DNA of 64,000 nt from Phytopseudomonas seleniipraecipitans (GCF_900102335.1 NZ_FNBM01000007.1:1-64000), one strand, 5' to 3'; positions 1-9,295 are shown, numbered from the stretch's first letter. The notes: generated by a model not told the origin, from the letters alone. Translations and numbers: made by a program.

Positions 1-327
1 CTTCAGCACATCGACTACAGCCTCGAAGAACTGGGCCTTCTGGCTCATGAACTGCAGTTGTTGCTCCAGCTCCTTGATGCGCTGCTCAGGCGTCAAGTTT
101 TTAGGATCGGTCACGGCTTGGCTCCTGTCGGCTCGAATCGAGGCCCCCTGACTCCAATCCTGCCGACCATGCTTACGCAACCATACCAAAACAGTGGAGC
201 GGCCCTGGATGCCATAGCGCTCCTGAGCCTGCGTATAGGTCAACTCGCCTTTTTCGATCTGGTCGACCACCGCCAATTTAAAAGTCAGCGAGTAATCACG
301 CTGCGTACGCTTAACACCTTGCTCCAT
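1..327 (-). CDS. IS3-family transposase OrfA (partial, 3' end outside window)
   Basis: About 109 codons are visible, starting at the ATG at 327 (MEQGVKRTQRDYSLTFKLAV). Residues about 10-60 form a helix-turn-helix of the IS3 OrfA type (TYTQAQERYGIQGRSTVLVW followed by LRKHG). After a short linker comes a leucine-zipper-like coiled coil (EQRIKELEQQLQFMSQKAQF). In this family OrfA binds the inverted repeats, and a -1 frameshift into orfB gives the active OrfAB transposase. The frame is open to the window edge. Whether orfB is intact cannot be seen. Confidence 0.8.
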   Translation of the reverse strand, partial: MEQGVKRTQRDYSLTFKLAVVDQIEKGELTYTQAQERYGIQGRSTVLVWLRKHGRQDWSQGASIRADRSQAVTDPKNLTPEQRIKELEQQLQFMSQKAQFFEAVVDVLK

Positions 328-380
328 CGAGATCTCCAGATTCTCAGGTAGAAGGTGTAAACCTTATTCAGGACGGGACA
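1..380 (-). mobile_element. End of an IS3-family insertion sequence, cut by window edge
   Basis: The segment holds the start of a minus-strand orfA transposase gene. Reading inwards from position 380 it begins TGTCCCGTCCTGAATAAGG, a TG-starting terminus of the kind expected for an IS3-family inverted repeat. The orfA start codon lies about 54 bases inside this end, the usual arrangement. orfB, the opposite repeat and any target duplication lie outside the window, so completeness cannot be judged. The element stops about 10 bp from the galU terminator, so it appears to have inserted harmlessly downstream of galU. Confidence 0.75.
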
Positions 381-390
381 GCCTGAAACG

Positions 391-416
391 AAAAAGCCGC
401 CCGAAGGCGGCTTTTT
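391..416 (-). terminator. Rho-independent terminator of galU
   Basis: AAAAAGCCGCC, loop CGAA, GGCGGCTTTTT forms a strong GC stem with A and T tracts on both sides, 14 bp beyond the galU stop codon. It could work in both directions and would also insulate galU from the IS element. Confidence 0.85.
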
Positions 417-429
417 CAACCCAGGCCGA

Positions 430-1266
430 TCAGCCCTTGCCGGTTTTGTACAGGTGCTCGTAGCAGAAGTTGGTGGCCTCGATATAACCCTCGGCGCCGC
501 CGCAGTCGAAACGCTGGCCTTTGAATTTGTAGGCCAGTACGCAACCGTCTTGAGCCTGCTTCATCAGCGCGTCGGTAATCTGGATCTCGCCACCCTTGCC
601 CGGCTCGGTGTTTTCGATCAACTCGAAGATATCCGGGGTCAGGATGTAGCGGCCGATAATCGCCAGGTTAGACGGCGCATCTTCAGCCTTGGGCTTCTCG
701 ACCATACTGTTCACGCGGAAGATGTCATCGCGGATCATTTCGCCAGAGATCACGCCGTACTTATGGATTTCATCCATCGGCACTTCCTGAACCGCCACGA
801 TCGAGCAGCGGAACTGGTTGTACAGCTTGACCATCTGGGTCAGCACGCTGTCGCCATCTAGGTTCAGGCACAGGTCATCGGCCAGCACCACGGCGAACGG
901 CTCGTCGCCGATCAGCGGGCGGCCACTCAGAATGGCGTGGCCGAGGCCCTTCATCTCGACCTGGCGAGTGTAAGAAAAGCTGCAGTTGTCGATCAGACGA
1001 CGGATACCGACCAGGTACTTTTCCTTGTCGGTGTTGCGGATCTGCTCTTCCAGCTCGTAGCTGATGTCGAAGTGGTCTTCCAGGGAGCGCTTGCCGCGCC
1101 CCGTCACGACGGCAATTTCATTGAGGCCGGCCGAGAGGGCTTCTTCCACGCCGTACTGGATCAGCGGCTTATTCACGATCGGCAGCATTTCCTTGGGCAT
1201 GGCCTTGGTTGCCGGGAGAAAACGGGTGCCGTAACCGGCAGCGGGAAACAAGCATTTCTTGATCAT
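430..1266 (-). CDS. galU: UTP--glucose-1-phosphate uridylyltransferase GalU
   Basis: The 278-residue protein has the expected family length. It makes UDP-glucose from UTP and glucose-1-phosphate in the cytoplasm, for lipopolysaccharide core, exopolysaccharide and trehalose or glucan synthesis. The N-terminus carries the nucleotidyltransferase signature PAAGYGTRFLPATKAMPKE, with the G-x-G-T-R nucleotide loop and the catalytic lysine context. VVLADDLCLN near residue 130 is the metal-binding aspartate region and VEKPKAEDAPSNLAIIGRYI is also typical of GalU. It is a single-gene unit with its own terminator. Confidence 0.96.
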   Translation of the reverse strand: MIKKCLFPAAGYGTRFLPATKAMPKEMLPIVNKPLIQYGVEEALSAGLNEIAVVTGRGKRSLEDHFDISYELEEQIRNTDKEKYLVGIRRLIDNCSFSYTRQVEMKGLGHAILSGRPLIGDEPFAVVLADDLCLNLDGDSVLTQMVKLYNQFRCSIVAVQEVPMDEIHKYGVISGEMIRDDIFRVNSMVEKPKAEDAPSNLAIIGRYILTPDIFELIENTEPGKGGEIQITDALMKQAQDGCVLAYKFKGQRFDCGGAEGYIEATNFCYEHLYKTGKG

Positions 1267-1414
1267 GGAAGTCCCTGAAATGAGAGCTAATTATCGACAC
1301 CGGAGCAGTCTAACAGGACGCCTGCGGCTTACAACGACAGTACGGTAAACACCTCAAACGTTTGGGTAACGGGACAGTCACAGACAATGAAGCCCACCGC
1401 AAAGCGAGGTTCGC

Positions 1415-1666
1415 ATGTCCATCGACAATGATTTGAAGAAAGAAGTTCTGACCCGCCTACTCCACGCCCACCCTGCCGGCCTGGGGAAGGAGGTACTGGA
1501 CAATTTCCGAGGCGAGCACGCGGTCGCCGATACCCTCAAGCACCTGCAAGAGAGCGGGCTCATCCATGACGGTAGCGTGACGAGCACTGCCGGCGAGGTC
1601 TCCATCAGTTACCCGATCAAGCTCAGCTCTGCTGGCGTCGAGACAGCCAAACAACTCGGCGAATGA
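1415..1666 (+). CDS. Conserved small protein of unknown function
   Basis: The 83-residue acidic soluble protein starts MSIDNDLKKEVLTRLLHAHP. The alternation of predicted helices and the segment HLQESGLIHDGSV resemble a small winged-helix fold, but no DNA-binding role can be claimed. It lies between galU (opposite strand) and the porin gene and has its own downstream terminator. Codon use matches its neighbours, which supports it as a real gene. I do not recognise a named family. Confidence 0.65.
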   Translation: MSIDNDLKKEVLTRLLHAHPAGLGKEVLDNFRGEHAVADTLKHLQESGLIHDGSVTSTAGEVSISYPIKLSSAGVETAKQLGE

Positions 1667-1710
1667 TCGGCCATCCGCCAATCTGAGCGGCGCGGTCTGT
1701 CGCTCACCAC

Positions 1711-1746
1711 AACGCCGTGTGTTCGAAAGAGCACACGGCGTTTTAT
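1711..1746 (+). terminator. Rho-independent terminator
   Basis: CGCCGTGTG at 713-721 pairs with CACACGGCG at 732-740, flanked by AA and followed by TTTTATTTT. It ends transcription of the small gene at 1415-1666. Confidence 0.85.
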
Positions 1747-1930
1747 TTTCTGGTTTATTTCGCTGCATTTCACCTGCCCGCATTTACTGTACACTCCCGC
1801 GCCGCGCTAGCCAGGACCGGCATTGCAGAGCGGTTTTCGGCGTTTTTTGCGCGTACTTCCAAGCTGCCTGTTCTGCGCTCTTGCTTTGCAATCGGCCGAC
1901 CGTTAATTCGACACTTCCGGAACACTTCTG

Positions 1931-2722
1931 ATGAAACACACCGCGACTTCACTGCTGCTGGCGGGCTGCCTGCTGCCCGCTGTTCAGGTAATGGCCGATG
2001 ACTTGCTGCTCTGGCAGGACAACAGCCTGACCTATCTCAATGGCATCGATTTCAAGATCGATCCGCCTCGCCAGCAGACGATCACCTTCGAGCATGCCAG
2101 CGGCTGGAGTTTTGGCGACCTGTTTCTGTTCGTCGACGGCATCAAGTACAACACTGAAGCCACCAACGGTGCAGGTGATGGACATACGTTCTACGGTGAG
2201 TTCAGCCCACGCCTGTCATTCGGCAAGATCAGCGGCGCTGACCTGTCATTCGGCCCGGTCAAGGATGTGCTGCTGGCCGCCACCTACGAATTCGGCGAAG
2301 ACGACGTTGACGCCTATCTGCTCGGGCCTGCCGTCGACCTGGCGATTCCGGGTTTCGACTACTTCCAGCTCAACACCTACCTGCGCCGCCCGGACGGCAA
2401 GCGCGACGGCAGGAATGTCTGGCAGATCACCCCCGCGTGGAGCTACACCATCCCGGTCGGCAATTCGGATCTGGTGATCGATGGCTTCATCGATTGGGTG
2501 GTCGATAACGACGACAGTTACCACGCCAACCTGCACATCAACCCGCAGATCAAATACGACCTGGCCAAAGCCATGGGCTGGGGCAAGAAGTTCTACGTGG
2601 GTGTCGAGTACGACTACTGGAAGCATAAATACGGCATCGACAACGATAGCTTCCTGGGCGATGAGGTGCTCGACGGCACCAACCAGAGCGCGATCAGCCT
2701 GTTGGCCAAAGCCCACTTCTAG
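1931..2722 (+). CDS. Tsx/OmpK-family nucleoside-specific outer membrane channel
   Basis: The 263-residue precursor has a signal peptide (residues 1-22, cleavage after VMA, mature start DDLLLW). The rest alternates short polar and aromatic strands as in a beta-barrel and ends in F (AKAHF), the usual outer membrane C-terminal signature. WQDNSLTYLNG near the mature N-terminus and YVGVEYDYWKHKYGI near the C-terminus are typical of the nucleoside-specific channel (Tsx/OmpK) family. Its likely role is nucleoside or small-solute diffusion across the outer membrane. A weak promoter candidate (TACACT near 1790) precedes it. Substrate specificity cannot be read from the sequence. Confidence 0.85.
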   Translation: MKHTATSLLLAGCLLPAVQVMADDLLLWQDNSLTYLNGIDFKIDPPRQQTITFEHASGWSFGDLFLFVDGIKYNTEATNGAGDGHTFYGEFSPRLSFGKISGADLSFGPVKDVLLAATYEFGEDDVDAYLLGPAVDLAIPGFDYFQLNTYLRRPDGKRDGRNVWQITPAWSYTIPVGNSDLVIDGFIDWVVDNDDSYHANLHINPQIKYDLAKAMGWGKKFYVGVEYDYWKHKYGIDNDSFLGDEVLDGTNQSAISLLAKAHF

Positions 2723-3181
2723 TTGCCACACCACGCTGCCGCCTGCTTATGGGCGGCAGCTCTGGCACTGCGAGATGCCTGAGCAGTCAGCGCTCTTCGC
2801 TCCGGCGACCCAGGCACCCTGGATATATCCTGCCGATAGCTATCGGGTCGCTCCGTTTTCGCGCAGCACAATCCATGCATTGACGAAACGGTGATAACCA
2901 ATCACCGCTCCGCTCTCCTTGCCCCGACGTCTATTTCTCTTCGCCTGCTGCCGGGTACCGCCTCCCTTCTTGATTCTCATCCGTCCGGCAAACCGCCGAG
3001 CAGCGTCAAATCGCATCACGTGATAGACGAGATGAAATAACATAACTAAACTGCGCGCCCGATTACTCCTTGCCCTGCTTGCCTTTTGCGAAGGTGAGCA
3101 CGGCGTTTACACGCCTCGTGACGCTGCAACGATCAGCCGTGCCTGTGCCCCGGCGGGGTTGTTGAGCATAAAAGGACTCTC
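2723..3181. other. Intergenic region without a convincing gene
   Basis: This 459-bp gap contains a hairpin (GCTGCCGCC / GGGCGGCAGC near 2734-2760) just after the porin stop, with no clear T tract. The middle (about 2990-3060) is noticeably more AT-rich. Short open frames here lack codon bias and ribosome sites. The last bases, AAAAGGACTCTC, form the ribosome site of the following binding-protein gene. I see no sure promoter or riboswitch. Confidence 0.5.
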
Positions 3182-4723
3182 ATGTTGTTAAGAAAGAAGC
3201 ACCGTCTCTCGCTATTCGCCGCGGCTTTCGCCTCTTGGCTGAGCATCAATAGCGCCTATGTCAGCGCCGAGGATCGCGTATTCGACGTGGTCGCTCCGTT
3301 CGAGATCGGCGGGCTGGACCCAGCGATTTCCGGCTTTATCTTTCAACGCATGCAGATCACCGAAACCCTGCTCGAGGCCGACGAGAAAGGTCAGCCGATT
3401 CCCGCATTGGCGGAGAAATGGTCGGTTTCGGATGACGGTAAACGATGGACATTGACGATCCGCCAGGGCGTCAAATTCCACGACGGCAGTGACCTCACCG
3501 CTGCGGCCGCTGCGCATTCGCTCAACGTGTCGCGCAACAGCACTGGCATGTTGCGCAACGCCAAGATCGAGTCGATCAGCGCGCAAGGCAACGACGTCGT
3601 GATCACTCTCGCGGAGCCGTTCAAGCCTCTCACCGCGTTGCTGGCTCATTCTTCCACCAATATCCTCGCCCCAACCGCCTATGACGCCGACGACAAGGTG
3701 CAGAAAATCATCGGTACCGGCCCCTACCAGGTGACCCTGCTGGAGCCGCCGCAGCGGCTGGCTGCGCAGCGCTTCGACGGTTACTGGGGCGAGAAACCCA
3801 GTATTGAAAAAACCACCTACCTTGGCGCCGGCCGAGGTGAAACGCGGTCGCTGATGGCTGAAAGCGGCGGCGCCGAGCTGGTGTTCCAGCTCGACCCGCC
3901 GAGCATTGCGCGCCTCAAGCGCGCCAAGGATGTCAATGTGTTGATCGGCGCGGTGCCACGCGTCGTCATGCTGGCAGCCAATGCCGGCAGCGGCGCTACG
4001 GCTCCGGTCGAAGTGCGCAAGGCGCTCAGCCTGGCGATTCAGCGTGAAGGCATTGCCGCAGCAGTGCTGCGCGCGCCCGGTACGGGTGCCACGCAAATGT
4101 TTGCCGAAAACGTAGCCGCGTGGCATGACCCCAGCCTGCCAGCCCTTGCCTATGACCCACAGGCATCACGCGAGCTGCTCAGGGCGCAGGGCTGGATTCC
4201 AGGTGCCGACGGCATTGTCGAGAAAGATGGCGAGCGCTTGCGTCTGAAGCTGATCACCTACTCGGATCGCCCCGAACTTCCGCTGATTGCCACCGCTCTG
4301 CAGGCACAGCTGCGCGAGGTCGGCGTGGAGGTCGAGGTCGCGGTGGAAAACGCCAGTGCGATTCCCGCCGCTCACAACGACGGCACGCTGCAGTTGGCCC
4401 TTTATGGCCGCAACTACGCGCTGGTGCCTGACCCGCTGGTGACCCTGCTCGCCGATTTTGGTAACGGCGGCGCAGAATGGGGCCCTCTGGGCTGGAACAA
4501 CCCGCAGTTCAGCGAAACCATGACCGCGTTGCTGGCTGCCGACGATCCAGCTGAACAACAGCGTCTACGCAACAAGATCGTCGCACTGGTGCAGGAAGAA
4601 CTGCCGCTGATTCCAATCGCCTGGTACCGCCAGTCGATCGCCGTCTCCAACAAGGTCGAAGGCGCTGCAATCGATCCGTTCGAGCGCACGTTCGGGCTGA
4701 GCACGATGCGGTGGGCTGAATGA
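3182..4723 (+). CDS. ABC transporter periplasmic binding protein, family 5 (peptide/nickel/opine type)
   Basis: The 513-residue protein has a signal peptide of about 29 residues (VSAE junction). The mature protein follows the SBP_bac_5 plan: GGLDPAISGFIFQRMQITETL, LAEKWSVSDDGKRWTLTIRQ and GTGPYQVTLLEPPQRL. It resembles NikA/DppA/CntA-type proteins, which capture peptides, nickel chelates or opine metallophores. The overall pattern looks slightly closer to the nickel/metallophore branch than to DppA, but this is a weak inference. It is the first gene of a five-gene operon, with AAGGA eight bases ahead of its ATG and a stop overlapping the next start (ATGA). Confidence 0.85.
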   Translation: MLLRKKHRLSLFAAAFASWLSINSAYVSAEDRVFDVVAPFEIGGLDPAISGFIFQRMQITETLLEADEKGQPIPALAEKWSVSDDGKRWTLTIRQGVKFHDGSDLTAAAAAHSLNVSRNSTGMLRNAKIESISAQGNDVVITLAEPFKPLTALLAHSSTNILAPTAYDADDKVQKIIGTGPYQVTLLEPPQRLAAQRFDGYWGEKPSIEKTTYLGAGRGETRSLMAESGGAELVFQLDPPSIARLKRAKDVNVLIGAVPRVVMLAANAGSGATAPVEVRKALSLAIQREGIAAAVLRAPGTGATQMFAENVAAWHDPSLPALAYDPQASRELLRAQGWIPGADGIVEKDGERLRLKLITYSDRPELPLIATALQAQLREVGVEVEVAVENASAIPAAHNDGTLQLALYGRNYALVPDPLVTLLADFGNGGAEWGPLGWNNPQFSETMTALLAADDPAEQQRLRNKIVALVQEELPLIPIAWYRQSIAVSNKVEGAAIDPFERTFGLSTMRWAE

Positions 4724-5655
4724 TCAGGCTGCTCGGTTTCCGACTGTTGCAGGCGGTCATGGTCGCCATACTGATCGGCGCACTGACATTCCTGCTGATG
4801 AGCCTGCTACCCGGCGATGCGGCCTACCGGATCGCCGCCGGCCGCTACGGCTACGACATGGTCAACAGCGCCGCGGCAGAAGCCGTCAGGGCCGAGCTGG
4901 CGCTCGATCAACCGGTAATGTGGCGATTCGTGGCGTGGATCGGCGACTTGCTGACTCTCGACCTGGGTAACTCGCTGGTCACCGGCAGGCCGGTAATCGA
5001 CATGGTCGCCCATGAGCTGGGCAGCTCGGTGCGCCTCGCCGTTGGCGCCGTGCTGCTTTCGTTCCTCATCGGTCCACCGCTGGGCGTCATCGCCGGGCTG
5101 CGCCCCGGAGGCTGGCTGGATCGCCTGCTGTTGCTGATCAGCACGGCAACTCGGGCAATCCCCCACTTCGTGCTGGGGATCATTCTGGTACTGATCTTCG
5201 CCGTGTCGCTGGCGTTGCTGCCTTCGGCCGGTCACGGCAGCTTCGCCCACACCATCTTGCCGACCGTCACGTTGGCGCTCGGCCTCGCGGCCGTATCCTC
5301 GCGGGTTGCCCGCGACGCCACGGTAGCCGTCGCCTCGTCGGCCTATTTCGCCTTTGGGCGGCTCAAAGGCCTGAGCGCTTTCAAGGTGTTCATGCGCCAC
5401 GGCCTGCGCAACATCGGCGTGCCGGTGGTGACGTACCTGGGCGTGCAGCTGGTGTACCTGATCGAGGGCGTCGTGGTGGTCGAGACGTTATTCGCCTGGC
5501 CGGGAATCGGCCACGGCCTGGTGCACGCCATCGTTCAGCGCGACGTGCCGATGGTGCAAGGCGCCGCTCTGGCCATGGGGCTGATGTTCGTGGTGCTCAA
5601 TACCTGTGTCGACCTGGCCAACCATCTGATCGACCCGCGCCGGAGGGACGCATGA
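4720..5655 (+). CDS. ABC transporter inner membrane permease, DppB/NikB type
   Basis: The 311-residue protein has about six membrane segments. The N-terminal LLGFRLLQAVMVAILIGALT is typical of the B-type permease of peptide/nickel importers. A cytoplasmic coupling (EAA-like) loop is seen at GRLKGLSAFKVFMRHGLRN, and FAWPGIGHGLVHAIVQRDVP follows, conserved in the family. The start overlaps the binding-protein stop by four bases and the stop overlaps the next gene by four bases, so translation is coupled. It forms the translocation pore with the next gene product. Confidence 0.9.
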   Translation: MIRLLGFRLLQAVMVAILIGALTFLLMSLLPGDAAYRIAAGRYGYDMVNSAAAEAVRAELALDQPVMWRFVAWIGDLLTLDLGNSLVTGRPVIDMVAHELGSSVRLAVGAVLLSFLIGPPLGVIAGLRPGGWLDRLLLLISTATRAIPHFVLGIILVLIFAVSLALLPSAGHGSFAHTILPTVTLALGLAAVSSRVARDATVAVASSAYFAFGRLKGLSAFKVFMRHGLRNIGVPVVTYLGVQLVYLIEGVVVVETLFAWPGIGHGLVHAIVQRDVPMVQGAALAMGLMFVVLNTCVDLANHLIDPRRRDA

Positions 5656-6473
5656 ATCTGGATATCGCCATTGACGATGCGGCGCCGCAACCGCGCGCGA
5701 CCTCACGGCTTATCGGGGTCGCCATCCTGGCCTCGCTGATCGCATTTGCAGTGTGTGTACCGCTGTTCTGGGGAGTGGACATCGCCAGGCAGGACTACAA
5801 CGCAATCCTCTCTGTTCCCGCTGGCGCCCACCCGCTCGGCACCGATCATCTGGGCCGCGACATGCTCGCGCGGCTGGCTGCCGCTGTTCGCCTGTCGCTG
5901 GGTTTGGCGCTGGTCAGCGTCGCCACTGCCGCGATACCGGGGGTTTTGCTAGGCATCCTCGCGGCCTGGAAAGGCGGCATGACCGACAAGTGCCTTGGCC
6001 TGCTTGCCGAGATGTTCCTGGCGCTGCCCGGGTTGCTGCTGGTGTTGCTGATCGTGGCGATCCATCCCGGCTCGTTCCTGGCGCTGTACGGCGCTGTGGC
6101 GCTGGTGCTGTGGATCGAATATTTCCGCATGACCCGCGCATTGTCACGCACCGTGCTGGCCTCGCCCGCGGTGGCGGCCTCGCGCCTGCTGGGCTTCGGG
6201 CCGCTCTACATCATCCGCCGTCATCTGTGGCCAGAGCTGGCTTCGGTACTGATGACCATCGCCGCATTCGGCGCCGCGTCAGCAATCATGGCGATCGCCG
6301 CGCTGGGTTTCGTCAGCGTGGGCGTACGCCCGCCGACCGCTGAACTGGGCTTGATGATCACCGAGCTGCTGCCCTATTTCGCCGAAGCGCCGGTGATCAT
6401 TGCACTGCCGATCCTGGTGATCTTCCTGATCGTACTGTCATTGATGCTGATTGCCGGGGGGCGCAAGCCGTGA
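5652..6473 (+). CDS. ABC transporter inner membrane permease, DppC/NikC type
   Basis: The 273-residue protein has about six membrane segments. HPLGTDHLGRDMLARLAAAV near residue 60 is a hallmark of the C-type permease of this importer class. The coupling loop is SRLLGFGPLYIIRRHLWPE and the C-terminal segment is strongly hydrophobic. It pairs with the preceding permease, is coupled by ATGA-type overlaps at both ends, and is expected to contact the fused ATPase encoded next. Confidence 0.9.
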   Translation: MNLDIAIDDAAPQPRATSRLIGVAILASLIAFAVCVPLFWGVDIARQDYNAILSVPAGAHPLGTDHLGRDMLARLAAAVRLSLGLALVSVATAAIPGVLLGILAAWKGGMTDKCLGLLAEMFLALPGLLLVLLIVAIHPGSFLALYGAVALVLWIEYFRMTRALSRTVLASPAVAASRLLGFGPLYIIRRHLWPELASVLMTIAAFGAASAIMAIAALGFVSVGVRPPTAELGLMITELLPYFAEAPVIIALPILVIFLIVLSLMLIAGGRKP

Positions 6474-7939
6474 AACCACTGTTGAAGACCCACGCCCTGG
6501 AAATCCGCACGGCCAGCGCGACGCTGGTAGAGCCGCTGTCCATCGAGCTCTGGCCAGGCGAGGTGCTGACCATCATTGGCGAAACCGGCTCCGGGAAAAG
6601 TTTGTTCGCGCAGGGCGTCGTCGGCAATCTGCCGCCAGGCCTGCAGGCTCACGGGCAAATCGACTTCGCCAGCGGCTTCAGCGAAGAAGGCCGCCAGCGT
6701 GGCCGTCAGGCTCTGTGGGGCCGTGAGATTGCCGTGCTGCCACAGGAACCCTGGCTCAGCCTCGACCCAACCATGCGCGCCCGGCAGCAGGTTTGCGAAA
6801 CGTACCAGCACGTGGTCGGCAAAAGCAGACAGGACGCGCAACGCCTGGCCCGCCAGGACATGGCTCAGCTCGGCCTCGAACACGCCGAGACGAAATTCCC
6901 ATTCCAGCTCTCCGGCGGCATGGCGCAACGTCTGGCCTTCGCCGCCACCCATGCCGGTGGTGCCAAGGTGATGATCGCCGACGAGCCGACCAAAGGCCTG
7001 GACAGCGCGCGCATCGGCGACGTGATCCGCCTGCTGCAAGCAGGCATCGCTGACGGCGGCGCCCTGCTGATCATCACCCACGACATCGAGGTAGCTCGGC
7101 GCCTCGGCGGCAATGTGATGATCATGCTCAAGGGCAAGATCATCGAAGCCGGTAGCGCTGAACACGTGCTCAACAATCCGGCACATGACTACACGCGCCG
7201 CCTCATGGCTGCCGATCCGGCACGCTGGACACGTAGCGGCAAACCGAAAGTCAACGGTGAGCCGGTGGTGCAAGTGCGTGACCTCAGCGTCGAACGCGGC
7301 GAGCGCCTGTTGTTCGACGGCTTGTCGTTCGATGTACGACGCGGCGAAATCGTCGGCGTTACCGGCCCGTCAGGGTGCGGCAAGTCCACATTGGGCGACG
7401 TCATCCTGGGCCTGATGGCCGCCCGCAAGGGCACCGTGAACAAATTGCACAGCGCGCCCAGGGTCGCCTTTCAGAAGCTCTATCAGGATCCGGTGGCGGC
7501 ATTTCCACCGACCATCACCCTGGCCCGCAATCTTCACGACCTGGTGCGCTTACACCGACTCGATGGCAGCCGCATCGACGTGCTGCTGAAGCGCTTGCGC
7601 CTTGAGCCAGCGTTGTTGAGTCGCTTGCCCGGCAATGTGTCCGGCGGCGAACTGCAGCGCTTTTCGCTGCTGCGGGTGTTGCTGCTCAACCCGGTGTTCA
7701 TCTTTGCCGATGAACCTAGCTCGCGTCTCGACGTGATCACCCAGCAGGAAATGATCGAGCTGCTCGTCGAGGCCGCTCGCGAAAATGATACCGCCGTCTT
7801 GCTTGTCAGCCATGACGAAGCCCTGATCGACGCAGTATCCGATCAACGCATCCGGCTCGGCTCGACAACGACCGATACCGAAACGGGCGAATCTGCACCC
7901 TCCCCGCTGGCCAGCCCTGCCGCTCCCATCCAAGTGTGA
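6470..7939 (+). CDS. ABC transporter ATPase with two fused nucleotide-binding domains
   Basis: The 489-residue protein fuses two ATPase domains that many related importers encode separately (DppD plus DppF). Domain 1 (about 5-240) has Walker A GETGSGKS, Q-loop LPQEPWLSLDP, signature LSGGMAQR, Walker B VMIADEP and switch ITHD. Domain 2 (about 263-470) has Walker A GPSGCGKST, signature VSGGELQR, Walker B FIFADEP and switch VSHD. It is somewhat shorter than the common fusions of about 540 residues because linkers are trimmed, but every catalytic motif is present. Its start overlaps the permease stop, so it powers this importer. Confidence 0.9.
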   Translation: MKPLLKTHALEIRTASATLVEPLSIELWPGEVLTIIGETGSGKSLFAQGVVGNLPPGLQAHGQIDFASGFSEEGRQRGRQALWGREIAVLPQEPWLSLDPTMRARQQVCETYQHVVGKSRQDAQRLARQDMAQLGLEHAETKFPFQLSGGMAQRLAFAATHAGGAKVMIADEPTKGLDSARIGDVIRLLQAGIADGGALLIITHDIEVARRLGGNVMIMLKGKIIEAGSAEHVLNNPAHDYTRRLMAADPARWTRSGKPKVNGEPVVQVRDLSVERGERLLFDGLSFDVRRGEIVGVTGPSGCGKSTLGDVILGLMAARKGTVNKLHSAPRVAFQKLYQDPVAAFPPTITLARNLHDLVRLHRLDGSRIDVLLKRLRLEPALLSRLPGNVSGGELQRFSLLRVLLLNPVFIFADEPSSRLDVITQQEMIELLVEAARENDTAVLLVSHDEALIDAVSDQRIRLGSTTTDTETGESAPSPLASPAAPIQV

Positions 7940-7951
7940 ACAGAGATTGAC

Positions 7952-9295
7952 ATGACAGCCTTCCCCTTTCGTTCCCTCAGCCTTGCCTTGCTGTTCAGCC
8001 CAGTGGCGCTGGCTGACTCCGCCCAATCCAAAGCCAGCGGCTTCATCGAAGACAGCACCTGGAGCCTGCTCAACCGCACTGTCTACGACAACCGCGAATA
8101 CCGTAACGGCGGTAGCAACAGCGGTGCGCGCAACGCCTACAAACCGCGCGCTGAACGCAACGGCTATGCCGAAGAGTGGGGATATGGACTGATGGGCACG
8201 TTGCAGTCCGGCTTCACTCAAGGGGTGATCGGCGTCGGTGTCGACGCTCATGCCTACCTCGGCGTGAAACTCGATAGCGGCGGTGGCCGCGCCGGCAAGG
8301 CGCGACTGCTGGGCCTCGATAACGACGGTAACCCCAAGGATGAATTCAGCCGTGGCGGCGCGGCGGTCAAACTGCGCGCGTCATCGACGGTGCTGTCTTA
8401 CGGTGAACAACGGGTTAAAACGCCGGTTTTCAGCTCTTCCGACAGCCGCTTGCTGCCTGAAACCGCTACCGGCGTGTTCGTTACCAGCGACGAATTCGAT
8501 ACCTTGAAACTGGTGGGTGGACACTTCACGGAAAGCACCGACCGCAATGCCAGCAGCCACGATCAGGGCTTCGTGGTGAACTACTCCAATGCCGTCAAAG
8601 GCGACGCGTTCGATCTCGCTGGCGTGGTGTTCACGCCCAGCAAGAACCTGAGCGGCAGCCTGTACACCTCGCGTTATGAAGACACCTGGAACCAGCACTA
8701 CCTGGGCGGTACGTTCGTCCAGGCCATCGATGATTACCGTTCGCTGTCGCTGAACCTGAACCTGTATCGCACCACGGACACCGGACAGTCGCTGTCCGGC
8801 CGCATCGACAACACCACGTGGAGCTTGATGTCGACCTACTCCCAGGGCGCGCATAGCCTCAGCCTGGGCTACCAGAAAGTCGACGGCAACACGCCGTTCG
8901 ACTACGTCACCCGCGGCGCCATCTTCATCGGCAACGCGGTACAGATGTCCGACTTCAACGCGCCCAATGAGCAGTCCTGGCAGGCGCGTTACGCCGTGAC
9001 CATGGCAGCGTGGAATCTGCCGGGCCTGCAACTCAGCGCCGCCTACATTCGCGGCAGCAAGATCGATGGCAGCGGTGTCGATCAGAGTGGTGGTTATGCC
9101 TACCTCGGCTACGGCAAGGGTGGCAAACATTGGGAACGGGATCTCGAGGCGCGGTACGTCGTGCAGAGCGGCGCAGCCAAAGGTACCACCGTGTCTCTGC
9201 GACACAACCTGCACCGCAGCAACACCGCACAAGCGGAGCTGGACGCCGACCAGATACGTCTTGCCGTCGAATATCCGCTCTCCGGCGTCTTCTAA
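7952..9295 (+). CDS. OprD-family outer membrane porin
   Basis: The 447-residue precursor has a signal peptide ending near residue 21 (VALA-DS). The mature start GFIEDSTWSLLNRTVYDNRE and the repeated strand-turn pattern match the Pseudomonas OprD/Opd family, 18-stranded channels for amino acids, peptides and carboxylates. The C-terminus is hydrophobic and ends in F. It begins 12 bp after the ATPase gene, so it is probably co-transcribed and supplies the outer membrane step for the same substrate. A terminator follows at 9449. Confidence 0.92.
   Translation: MTAFPFRSLSLALLFSPVALADSAQSKASGFIEDSTWSLLNRTVYDNREYRNGGSNSGARNAYKPRAERNGYAEEWGYGLMGTLQSGFTQGVIGVGVDAHAYLGVKLDSGGGRAGKARLLGLDNDGNPKDEFSRGGAAVKLRASSTVLSYGEQRVKTPVFSSSDSRLLPETATGVFVTSDEFDTLKLVGGHFTESTDRNASSHDQGFVVNYSNAVKGDAFDLAGVVFTPSKNLSGSLYTSRYEDTWNQHYLGGTFVQAIDDYRSLSLNLNLYRTTDTGQSLSGRIDNTTWSLMSTYSQGAHSLSLGYQKVDGNTPFDYVTRGAIFIGNAVQMSDFNAPNEQSWQARYAVTMAAWNLPGLQLSAAYIRGSKIDGSGVDQSGGYAYLGYGKGGKHWERDLEARYVVQSGAAKGTTVSLRHNLHRSNTAQAELDADQIRLAVEYPLSGVF

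Noticed and set aside
2840..3043. Small basic minus-strand frame in the gap before the ABC operon
   Set aside because: No ribosome site, no codon bias and an unlikely Lys/Arg-rich composition; treated as non-coding.
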